Part shown: one piece after another, positions 47,012-59,000 of the stretch
Numbering within the stretch: position 1 is the first letter of the stretch
Layout of the letters: each line of letters starts with the position of its first letter
Source: Escallonia rubra
Taxonomy: Eukaryota; Streptophyta; Magnoliopsida; Escalloniales; Escalloniaceae
DNA: 64,000 nt
Assembly (NCBI GenBank): GCA_033065855.1
Contig: JAVXUO010002976.1
Location: forward strand, 1 to 64,000
Direction: 5' to 3'
The notes under the pieces: model-generated
The model's input: only the letters and a program-made list of their open reading frames with translations
Told to the model about the DNA's origin: nothing
The model's database searches: none
Made by a program: the position numbers and the translations under genes

Positions 47012-50000
47012 ATGGCAGGGTCTGGGAGTTCCATGTTGTACTCTCTTCTTTTATTCATTGTGATTCTCTCCCTTCAAGAAATGTACAGAGGAAAGTTAGC
47101 GTCATCGGAGTTGTTTACCATACTTGGTGGATTCACAAGTTCTCTCCTATTTCTTTTTCTTCTAACGGTGAGTTTTAATGCTTTTGTATGACTTCTTCAC
47201 CATCTTGCACAACTACTGCACCGATGTAATGTTATACGTACTCGCGTGTCTTTGGAGAAAGTCCACTCCAGTTTATTATTAACTGGATTACAGAACGGTA
47301 AGTGCATTTTGGCCTATATATTGCAATATAATTAATTTTTCAAAAGTGTCGTCATGCTAAGGTCGGAAGATTTTGCAAAAAATATCTTCATAAGTCACAT
47401 GGTTAACTATTTGATTGGGTACAGCCCAAGTTTCACAATTGGGTTCGATCTGTGACGATTTCAGATCGAAGCTGTTTTGGATTTGATCTTTGGTCAGAGG
47501 ATTATAAATTAGCAACATTTCCGCTGCTGCAGTACTGGCTCATCAAGACAAGGGCCTAATAGAACTGAGTATCCAATTGCCACTGGGTTTTCCTAAAAAG
47601 CGGTGGGTGGGAGTAGATGGTGGTTATAGGGATGGTATGAAGTGTGTTGTGTGTCCAAGTAGTTTGCTGGTTTATGCTGGATAGTGTTATTTCCTGATGT
47701 TGCTTGGTTCTGAATGTCAAAGTGGTGTGAAAGTTGTTCATGTTATATTTGAATAAAAACTCAGTTAAGAACAAATGCGAGTGAAGTTTTTTTTTTTTGA
47801 CAATTTATGGTTCCTGTTCGATTTGACAGATCCCACGGCATTGTTGCGGTGAGTTGGTCGTTAGTACTGAGATGGTAAGTGGCACACGACGGTAAAACAT
47901 AAATTAGGAAAGGTAGTTGGAGAAAGAGAAAAGCAATTGCAGCAGATTACACTAAATATTTGGGCATTTTAATATGTATCAATGTTACGTAAGGAAAGTC
48001 TTCACTCACCAGCACCCCCAATTACCGATTCAACGTAACATTGAGAAAAGACTTTCACCAAGAAGAGTTTCGTTCTTGTTAGGGTTTTCCTCTCGTCACT
48101 TTTCTAACTTTTTTGGTGTCTTGATTATTAACATTCTTAAATTCGATGACCATACACATGCATACACATACACGCATAGACGTAGATACACTAATACACA
48201 GAACTAAGAAGTTCTTGACGTGAATGTCCGTAATCATACGATAGAAAATAGGAGTAAAGACATCAAACACGAGTCCATAGTGAAATTAAGGTTCAGAATT
48301 TGGCTAGGTAGCATGGACATTGCATCCCACCGGGACACTGGACACTGCATTTCCAAAAAAACAATGTTTGGACACTGGGGAATGTTTTCATGTATATTAT
48401 CATATATATGCGTTTACTAAGTTTCAAGCATATTCCACCTCTAAAATTGCGCCTCCTACCCAAGTTTCCTCCAAAAGGTCTAGCTCGGTCATCTGCCCTA
48501 GCTGGACGTAGTGCGCTACTAGCATCACTTATTTCCAATTCTGAAATCTTGTATGAACCAAATTTCAACATCAGTTTAAATAGTGGAGAAAGGATAGAAG
48601 CAGCAAATTGAAGAAGTTGATTGGAATGAAAATAGAAAAGTTGTCTTTCTTACTTACCAAAGAAAGGATAGCAAGAGAAAGGAAACAAGATGGAAGAAAG
48701 ACGAATAATAAGATATAGGAAACCTAAGTGACATCAGGTCAAAAAAGAGAGAGACGAGAACTCAAAAGAGAAAAAAGAAGAAGAAGCGGTAGCTTCGGCT
48801 GGAATCCAAGATTAATCCTCTGGTGAGATCCTACATCTCCTTTGTCTCCATCTCCCTCTGTTGGGGAGCACCGCAGCAGCCGATAAGAATAAAGGAACTA
48901 TATATGATTTATGATATTTTAGGGGTTGCCTATGTAATATTATATCCCCTCCCCAAAAGTAAGTTTTTAATTTAATTAAAAACATATCAGCCCCATACGT
49001 GACTGATGCTACACTTCTTAAAGGAGTGTCCGACTCGGTGTGCGATAATTCAAAAAGATTAACAAAAGTTGGACACCTCCTAGAGGTGTCTGACATGTGC
49101 GCGGAGGTGTGGATAAGTGTCGGGCTTTCCATAAGTTTCGGACACGATACCTCAATCCATAAGAGTTGTCCGTGCTTCAGAAGGATCTGGGGAAGTTCAA
49201 GAAGAATTCTTTTGAATTAGGGATGAGGAATCTTCGGTGAAAGCTTCTTGTTTACGCAAACAGATGGAAGTATGACTTGGCGGGAAACAAAACGCCTTCA
49301 AAAAACGAATAACAGTATATCCAGCACAACACCTCCATTTCATACGCAGGCCGTTGTGGCACCAACCAATCACAAACGAGAAAACTGTAGCTTGTTACGG
49401 TAATAAAAAGTATTTAGTGCAACGGTGTGACTTTGACATGGTACAACTAACTGAAGAGATGAAAAAAATTGGCCTTCTATGTTCGTGATATTCCAGGCAA
49501 CTCGTTAAATCCTGTCCATTGGTTGTGACACGTATTAAAGAAGTTGCACTAAAACATTTTGCATTCACTGAACGACATCCCATTAACCGTGCCAGTGGAC
49601 TGTTGTGAAGTAACGAAAAAAGAACTTGCTTTTCCTTATGTGCATATTAGACCAAAGGGTTTTCTACTGATAAAAATTTGTCTGTGTTAGGAAAGTCCTT
49701 TGTTCTTGGTGGAAAGACATTATAATGTATTAACCAAAAGAGATGTTACAATCTATATTTAGGGCTTTTCTTGCTTGTACATTAGCTGTACCTGCACATT
49801 TGCTCTCATTTTTTGCAAAAGTGATGGTATAATCTACGTGTTAGTGTTAGGAAGTCAGTAGCTTAGACAAAAAGTTCTAAACTCATTTTTCTGAAAAAAA
49901 GCAAAAAGCAAAAAGTAGTATATTAGTTTTTGAAAAAGATTCATGAGTAAGAGAAATGTACGTCTACATATTCAGCACATTTTAGGTAATTGTAGTGAGA

Positions 50001-53000
50001 AAAGCATCAGCAGATTAGCAAAAGTTGGGCACAGATGGAGAAGTGAGGTTTAAGTTAACCATGTGAAGATATTTTTGCAGTCGTTAGAAACGCAGTTACC
50101 GCTTTGCAAGTCCAGTACTGATAAACTGGTCCACTCCGGAGTGTCTCTGTGGGGTAAGTGTGTTTTGGCCTTTTTTTACTTGGAGAAAGTCGAGAGGCGC
50201 GATTTTAAACATTGATACACTTAGAAGAAGGTGAAAGACCATTTCAATTGGTGTTACATCTGCAAAAAAGATCGTTAGGCTGTATCTTTTTTTTAAATTG
50301 CAAGGAGCCTGTGGTTTTTTGTTCGACTTGTTGAGGCTCATTTGGGATATGCTTACTGGTTGGATACCGTGTTATCATCATTTCGGAACTGGACCGGACC
50401 TGACTGCTGGTTCAATCTGTCAAATTGGAACATGACAGAAGATCTGTTTGGTTTTCATTGGAGTCGGTTAAAGCAATTTTACCTTAGTATCAAGCTGCAT
50501 TATATGAACCATGGGTGAACTGGAAGTTCAACGGGCAGTTGAACCGGTTCATTGGTTATTTATTAAAGAGATTGTGACAAAAATTTGCTCTAAAGAGACT
50601 CTAACTTGCATAATTAACCACTAGAAGAAACTTGCGTGACTATTCAACTTCTTTTCATGAATTGCATAGCTATTTTCTTTGTTTTGTTTCTCTATGTAAC
50701 TAGTACAACAGTAGTCAATTTGATTTCCGCTACATTGTAGTAATTTGTGACTTTAGAGACTCGAGCGTCTAGCTTTGAAGTACAAAAGGTGTTATGAATA
50801 GTGGGGTCCAACTATTTTTCAGAAAACGTAGTCCTCAAATTATATTTATATCGACAGCAATTAGGTTTTTTAATTGCTGTCTGACTCATATTTTCCAAAG
50901 TTTTTTCATTCCTTTTTAGATCACACGTGCCAATTATGTATATATACCTCTTTAATCAACTTAGTTAATTCGTGACTTCCTTCATCAGTTTGGTGTCTGA
51001 GTGAGTTCCTGGAACAGTGGTTGGAGTTAAGGTGCCAAAGGACAAAACATACACTCCTATTTTTAAGAAACAAATGATCATCTATTTAGTTAAAGGTTGC
51101 AGATTACTAAATAAATCAAGTGCACAAGCTTTTGAAAGTCCTAACTAGTGTAACAAAAAACATGAAGCCTTCAAAATGGTTTTTTTCTGTACATACCAAT
51201 TAAATTCCAAATGTAAAGTTCACTCTATGTAACGACCCAGTCCATGGACCCACTACAAGGCAATGCCTCCCTCAAAGTTGCCGGCCAAAGTAGGTACGTC
51301 TAAAATCATAGCAAGGTCTTGAGCGACCGATCCGGCAGATCAAGTCAAAAGATAAAGAAGTATTGTCCTTCATGCAGATTCGATGTGGGATATCACAATC
51401 TCCTCTCATGATGCCTTAGTGTCCTCGCTAAGGCTTAATAACAAATAACTAATCTTCCTCTCTAGCTAGTGTGGGATATACCCGGCTCACCCTTTGTTGC
51501 CCTAACCATCCTCTTGATGATGGATATACCCGAGCTTGTCTTTGTTTCCCCCAACCATCAGCAATCTGATTGGATACTTAGCCCGAGCTTTCAAAGTCCG
51601 CTCTGATACCATTTGTAGTGACCCGGTTCACGGCCTCACTACAGGGCATGCCTCCTTCTAAAGGGCGAGCCGAAGTAGGTACTTCTAAGATCATAGGTAA
51701 GGTCTTATAAGGGAAATCTCATCCTATCCCACATCGGATGTGGGATATCACACTTTGCTCTTATTGTCTACCAAATTTGAAATCCTATTGTCACTGTAGT
51801 ATCAAGAAGTCCCATTCATCCAGCTTTTATTGACAAAGATTTGACTTTTCATAAGAGAATGTCTTTAGTGACTTCTCTTTTATGTATATATATATACTGA
51901 CGTTTAGGATAAGACCTATTAATGGCTTAATGTCACGGACCGTTCGCTAAGGAGGCTGAATTTTGGAGGTTACATAGTCTAGAAAGTTCTAGAGGGATAA
52001 TGCATACCGTAGGATTGAGTGTAATCTCCACTGTCCGTTGAGGAGGTGGAGTAGTATATAAGGCCAAGGCCTCATTTGGCCAAGGCATCCAAGTGTGATC
52101 CAAGCATTCTTGTACAAAGCTTTCTCCAAGTAATATATATTGGGAATTATTCCCTCACTCGTGTTTCGCTGCGTATTTGCTTCTAAACATTGCCCAGCTC
52201 TGCGGTTAGGCTGACTTAGCGCACAAGCGGGGGCTTGATAGCTAAGTGCCGCACGGTTCGACTAAGTGGAAAATTTCGTTCCGTGACAGGTGGTATCAGA
52301 GCTTGGTTACGAGGGGTCGTGCCAAGCAAGGAGCAACAATGGCAGGCAAGGATGCTAACGTTGGAGCATCCGGAATGGCCGAGGAGAATGTGGTCGTGGT
52401 TGAGCGGGGGCGAGATCCACAACCACCACCCAATGGGAAGAAGGGTGGTCGAGGCCAAAGCAAGTCAAGGGATGCGCTTGCTTCGTTGGATGGCTGGACG
52501 GGTCACTTGGAGATAGCAATGGGTGATGTCAAGGATCGCGTGGGTATGGTCGAGCAAAATCTACAGACGTTGGAGGATCACGTCTTAGAAGAGCTCGAGT
52601 CGCTCAAGAGGGCGGTGGGCGCCCAAGACGAGCTACGTGAAAAGTTCACGGAGTTGTTCAATAGTTTGCAAGAACAACTCGATGTGGTGAAGGTTGGCGT
52701 GGAGGAGATAAGGCAATTCGCGGCGATGTGCAAGAGAGCTATCGCGGGTGAAGCGGTTTCCACTCCCAGTCCAAGGGTGGACACGCCGAAGCCTAAGGAG
52801 TTCGGAGGCAAGCGGGATGCCAAGGAGCTCGACAACTACATATGGCACATGGAGCAATATTTCGAAGGTGCTAGCATCACGGATGAGAAGACAAAGGTAA
52901 GAACTGCCACTCTTTATCTTACGGATACCGCACCTCTATGGTGGCGTAGAAAGCATTGCGATATAGAAAAGGGGTTGTACACCATAGATACATGGGAGGT

Positions 53001-56000
53001 GTTCAAAAAGGAGATCAAGAAGTAGTTCTATCCGGAGAATGTAGCCTACAAAGCGAGGAAGAAGATGAAGGAATTGAGGCATAAGGGTAGCATAAGCGAA
53101 TATGTGAAGGAGTTTACTACACTTATGCTTCACATTCCGAATATGGCGGAGGAAGATCTCCTCTTCAACTTCGTTGACGGCCTCCAAAGTTGGGCCAAGA
53201 AAAAACTTCAACGCCGGGGTGTGAAGGATGTCGATGAAGCCATAGCGATGGCGGAGTCGTTGGCGGAGTATGATAGAGGCGGGGATTCTTCAAAGTCGAA
53301 GGAGGTAGATGAAGCTTTGGAAGGTAACCATGCCAATGGTGGGGGAGAGAACCCTAAGGCATGGCACAAAGGGGACAAAAACGCTAGCACAAGCAAGACC
53401 GAAGGCCACGGCAAGCTACAAGAGAGACGTGCGAGCCGCAAGCTTAAGGATTGCTTCTTTTGCGGAGGGCCGCATCGGGCAAGTTGCCCGCGACAAGGCA
53501 AGATGGTTGCCTTGATCGAGGAGGAGAAGAAGGAGAAGACCGAATAAGAGACGGTGCGCATAGGCTCACTCCAAGTCCTAAACGCGCTCCAAAAGAGTAA
53601 TGTGCCGCAAGTCCCGACGGGTAAGGGACAAGCTTCTATGAGCGATGGGTTGCTCTACGTGGAGGCGAAGTTGAATGGGAAGCCCGCCCATGTGTTAGTG
53701 GATACGGGGGCGACTCACAACTTCATCACGATGGAAGAGGTCGAGAGGTTAGGCCTCAATGTGGTTGACGGGGGAGGTTGGCTAAAAACCGTCAATGCCG
53801 AAGCAAAGCCCCTACAAGGCACGGTTCGACGGGTGGAAATGTGCCTTGGCAAGTGGAAGGGGTTCGTGGACTTCTCTGTCGCGCGGATGGATGATTTCAA
53901 GGTTGTGTTGGGCCTTGATTTCTTGCGACAGGTGAACGCTCTTATGTCACCGTACAACAACGCGGTGTGCATAATGAAGCGAAGCACGGCTTGTGTGGTG
54001 CCTATGTTCGGGGGAACATCTAGCACCATGACTTCTATGCGGCTATCGGGTATGCGATTAGTGCAAGAAGTCGAAGGGGAGGAAGCCAAGAAGAGTGAGG
54101 GCACTTACTTGGCAAGTCTTAAGGTTGAAGACCATGTTGCGCCATCAACCAAGCAGCCACCAAAGGAGTTGGTGGGCGTCCCCAAGGGGAAGAAGGACGT
54201 TGTGCTGCGCGAGTTCGAGAAGTGGCAACCACCTAGGAGGAAGGTGGGCGATCAAGGCAAGCTTGACCGGGGGGCCAAGCCACTAAACGTGGCACCATGT
54301 GGGATGGCGCCACCAAAGTTGGAGAAGTTGGAGACTACTTCGAAGGCGAATGAGGAGATCGTCAAGCTGATCAAGGAGGGCCTATAACGCGATCATCCCT
54401 TAGCCAAGGAGTTGCTACAAGTTGTGAAGAGTGGGAAGACCTAACGGTATAGGGTGAAAGGAGGCCTACTCTACACAAGAGATGGACGAGTGTACATGCC
54501 GAAGTGGAAAGACCTAAGGAGGATGGTCATACAAGAAAGTCACGACACTCAGTTGACAGTGCATCCGGGGCATCGGCGGACGTATGCCTTAGTGACTATG
54601 GCATACTTTTGGCCTCAAATGAAGAAGGAGGTGCAAACGTATGTCAAGACTTGTCATGCGTGCCGACAAGTCAAGGGGGAGAGCGAAGCCGATGAGGCTA
54701 GACTCTTGGATGCGACGCAAGTTTTGCATGACTTGCGGAGCCGCGAGGCCGAGTACATGCTTGGGGATAAGCTGGAACGAGGACGAGGTGTTCCACCAAA
54801 GCAGCACTACTTGGTCAAATGGAAGGGATTGCTGGAGCTTGAAGCGACTTGGGAGTTAGCGGAAGAGCTCGGGCGTTCGAAGACCTCGTGCATCGCTATC
54901 ACGAGGAGGTTGCGACGAGGGCGTCGCCAAATTAGGTGGGGGAGAATGTCACGGACCGTTCGCTAAGGAGGCTGATTTTTGGAGGTTACGCCATGCGGGC
55001 GCTCATTAGGCGCTTACGGGACGCTTACTTGGCAATTAGAGGGCAAGGCTTCCGCAAGGTTCAAGACTTCTCTACACTATTGTGTCTTGTAAATATGAGA
55101 ATGTTCTAGAGTAGTGATGGTAGCTCTAGAAAGGTAGGAGAGTATTCTAGAAGAAGTCTAGAATACTAGAGAGACTTGTAAATAGTCTAGAAAGTTCTAG
55201 AGGGATAATGCATACCGTAGGATCGAGTGTAATCTCCACCGTCCGTTGATGAAGTGGAGTAGTATATAAGGCCAAGGCATCCAAGTGTGATCCAAGCATT
55301 CTTGTACAAAGCTTTCTCCAAGTAATATATATTGGGAATTATTCCCTCACTCTTGTGTTCCGCTGCGTATTTGCTTCTAAACATCGCCCAGCGGTTAGGC
55401 TGACTTAGCGCACAAGCGGGGCCTTGATAGCTAAGTGCCGCACGGTCCGACCAAGTGAAAAAGTTCGTCCCGTGACATTAAGGACAAGATATACTAAAAA
55501 AAAAATAAAAATGACTAAGTTGTACACATATTTATTTCATAAATGGCATTTTTGTAATTGTATATAGCATTGGTGCTAAAAATATATTCGAAAACCTGCA
55601 GTTACACACATTAAATTCATCGTGCACCGAAGTGATTTACTCTAGCTGCCCTCTTATTGTTCTTTAAATGTGTTATGTGACTCTAGTTTAGTAACTTCCC
55701 TAAGAAGCATACTTCTTCCCAAATTATTCTCTCCAGATCTGCAATTGCAGAGATCTGCTTGTTTGGCCAAGAAGAAGACAGTGAGGAGAGGAAATTTGCC
55801 CTGTTTTCAAATTGGGGGGAGACCATGCTCACCCCTGGTCCTACATGGGATCCGCCCCTGCTGAAGAGAGCGCAGAGGAGTTGGAGGTTGGCCTCCTATG
55901 CGTTTGTGGTCCTTTGTGGTCCATAAAGAGGGAGATAGTTAACATACTTGGAAGGATGGAGCTCCTGTTACTGCTTATAGTGTGTTTTTTATGAGACTCC

Positions 56001-59000
56001 TTTTTGCTTATGGATGAGTTCCCAGAATTAGCTGTGCATTTGTAGACTTTATTGAAGATTGTGAATCAGGAGCAGTAATGCGGTATTTATGCATCCTTCT
56101 CACTGCTATGGGCTGGTGGGCGTGTTTTTCTTTTTAGAGGACTTCCATCAAACTTGCCAAAAAGGAAATTTAAGTCTAGAATTTAGAAGGATATCATGTC
56201 GAATATAAGATTTTGTATTTTCCTGTTCCTCTTTCCTATGCCAAAAGAAATTATACTAGACAATTTTGTGGCTGTCAATTGCATTTTTAACCATACATCT
56301 TTGGTTTTGTGTCCCTTGGGTTTCTTGCAGTTTATTGGAAACTATGAGGAAACATCTGGCGTTAGGACTGGTTGGGGTGCTGGTGAGTGCAAACTTTCCT
56401 TGTTGGTTTATTCTTGATGTTAAAAATTTCTGTACTCGTGTCTAAACGTTACAAGGGTGAATCTCTTGTCCAGTTAACTTGTTGCAAGTTCTTACTTCAC
56501 ACTTGTGCTTCCAAGGGCCAAGGGCTAACTAGGAATAGTAAGAAAGGCCTAATATATTGTCAACGGAAAGGACATTTTTCAGTAGGACAAAATCTGATGC
56601 TTGAGTGTTAACTGCCTTGCAAATAAGATGGATGCACTACCTTTTAGATAACAGTTTTTTTAATTTTTTGGGATTCGAGGGGAAGGGAGGAATCCAGAAT
56701 TTATATCTCTTCATAAACTGCTCTGCTAGGAAATATTAGGGCTTCGTTTAAATATCTCGCATTTTCCCTTGTCAATCTGTGTGAGTAATAATGGCTTGCC
56801 TGTCAACATGTTTGTCTTTAATGTGCTATTGCTGCGCATTCTGGTTTAGCGTACTTGCTTTTACATGTGCCGCCACAATTGAACCTTTCTACCGCTTTAT
56901 GAACTGCTTTGTTTGCTTACTTTGCTCCCATCCAATTATAACTTCTCTTTTAGATTTTTAGACAAAAGCATTACTTTTAGCTGAAAATGTGCTGCAATGT
57001 AACGGAATTTAACAAGTGGCATGGTTAAAAACAAATTCAAGGGTCATGTCAATTTCAGGCCATATACTGGGTAAGATAAGACTAATTGCTAACATGGTGT
57101 ATTCGCCTTCAAAAATAACATAAAGTTGACGGGAAAGTTAAAACAACAAAGATAATATTTGTCCCTTGGATGCAGCTAAATGAGCACGAATTGAACAACG
57201 TTCGGATTCTGAATTAACTCGGAGTCTTAGGTGTCAACTGAACATGCTATAGGATTGCGTTTATCTCTGACTTTTGCCCGCACCTTATCATTGCTTCCCG
57301 GTCCGTTGTCCACAAATTTGAAGTCTTTAATTTAAGTGATAATACGTGGACCTTTACTAGCATTCCTTCTGAAATGAATTATTCTCTTAGAATGTTTGAG
57401 TGGATTTACGCATAAATCTAATTTTCCTGTAACAAATAGCTCTAGAGTGCACAGCTTAGTTATCTTTGCAAACATCCTTATATGCTACGCAATTAGGTAT
57501 GTTAATTGTTTGTTTGATTCCTTGTCTTTGCAGTTATATTAGCTGAGGCAGTTGCTCTCGTTGCTGCAAGTACTGTCCATCGAGTTTGTATCACAACTTG
57601 GTAAGTCTTAACATTTCATTATCATTTCTGTTTGAATATTTATTCAGCAACTTTTGTGCTATGTATACATGTACCCATCTATTCAGCCAGAGCAGCCTCT
57701 TTTGTGGGTTCATGCTAATTTACATCGTTAGACTTATGTAGCTTCAAAAAGATACTCTCTCCGTCCCAAATTATTTGATCATGTTTGACTTGCACGCTTA
57801 TTTGGGATGATTCATATTTTATGAGTTTCCTGTTCTACCGCGGCGGGGGGGGGGGGGGGGGGCACACCTGCAGAATCTTTCTTAATTTGTAAAATGATCA
57901 ATTTTTTTGGGACAACCAAGAAGGAAATATAGTCAATTTTTTTGAGACGAAGGGAGTAACAATTTTTAGAATTTTAAACTCCATTTGTTAACTTTACCCA
58001 CACACACGTGGTAAAACTAATTTCTGAAAACAGTTTCCTATTCCTATAGAACACCCCTTATCTAATATTGGAAATTTTAAAAGCTATCTCCGTTAATCCT
58101 CACTATCACATGTAAGTCTGGTACTTAAAGCCACAAATTGATTGCTGATTTAACAAGAGGAACCAAGAAGATCATAAATTACAAAATTAAGATGGGGATC
58201 ACTGGGCTTACAAGTAAAAAGAAGTTTGTGGAAATAATGTACATCTTTTTGTGCTTGCAAGGACATATGCAAATACAAAAATCATGTTTCTTGATTGCAA
58301 CTTTAACAATAGTGGTTGATTAAGTTGTTTAGCAAGATCTTAAGTTTAAAAGGCCTGAGCAGTGAGGAGATACACTTTTATACCTATCCAAAATATTAGA
58401 AGAATAGAGATACCAAGCTCGTGGGTTACCTAGTAAAGCTTTGGGAGAGGGTAATTGGACATAGATGTAAAAGGGAGACAAAAATTTCTAATAATCAATC
58501 TGGTTTTATTTTGGAAGCTATTTTTCTTATTAGGCAATTGATGAGAGATTTAAAGAGAAGAGATAAGCCTTTCATATGGTTATTAAAGATTTGGAAAAAG
58601 CTTAGAATGGGGTACTAAGGAAAGTCATTTGGTGGAAACTTAGGAAGTACTAGTGCCTACTAAGCATATTGACGACATGTATAACCTATGAAGCACCGGT
58701 GCAGCACTTAGGCTGAAGCACCGATCGGGTGCGGCTTGGGTGCGTGTCAGGTGCGTTGTCCAACATTTTTGATTTTTTTTAATGTCTTAAATACCGGGTG
58801 CGGCTCGGGTGCGTACCGGATCTGTGAAACACTATTAGTTGCGCAGATTTGTGACTACTGGCGACCATTGGAAACTCCAGTGACCACTGACGACCACCGG
58901 CAAGAAATCTGAGAGGAGAGAGAAGACTGGAGAGAAGAAGTAGAAGTAGAAGGAGAAGGAGAAGAAAAAGGAGGACTTACCGGCGACCCAGTGGATCATG

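Larger units (their letters stand above)
51931..55477 (+). mobile_element. Internally deleted Ty3/gypsy chromovirus, complete ends
   Basis: The LTRs begin TGTCACGG and end CCGTGACA. The target duplication TTAA lies at 51927-51930 and 55478-55481. PBS and polypurine tract are present. The coding part holds Gag, protease, integrase zinc domain and chromodomain but no reverse transcriptase, RNase H or integrase core, so any movement would depend on enzymes from a full-length relative. It lies in the sense orientation in KRTCAP2 intron 1. Confidence 0.93.

Noticed and set aside
48812..49132. 106-codon minus-strand ORF in KRTCAP2 intron 1
   Set aside because: No similarity to a known family. It overlaps the GTGTCCGAC repeat cluster and has no supporting splice or promoter context.
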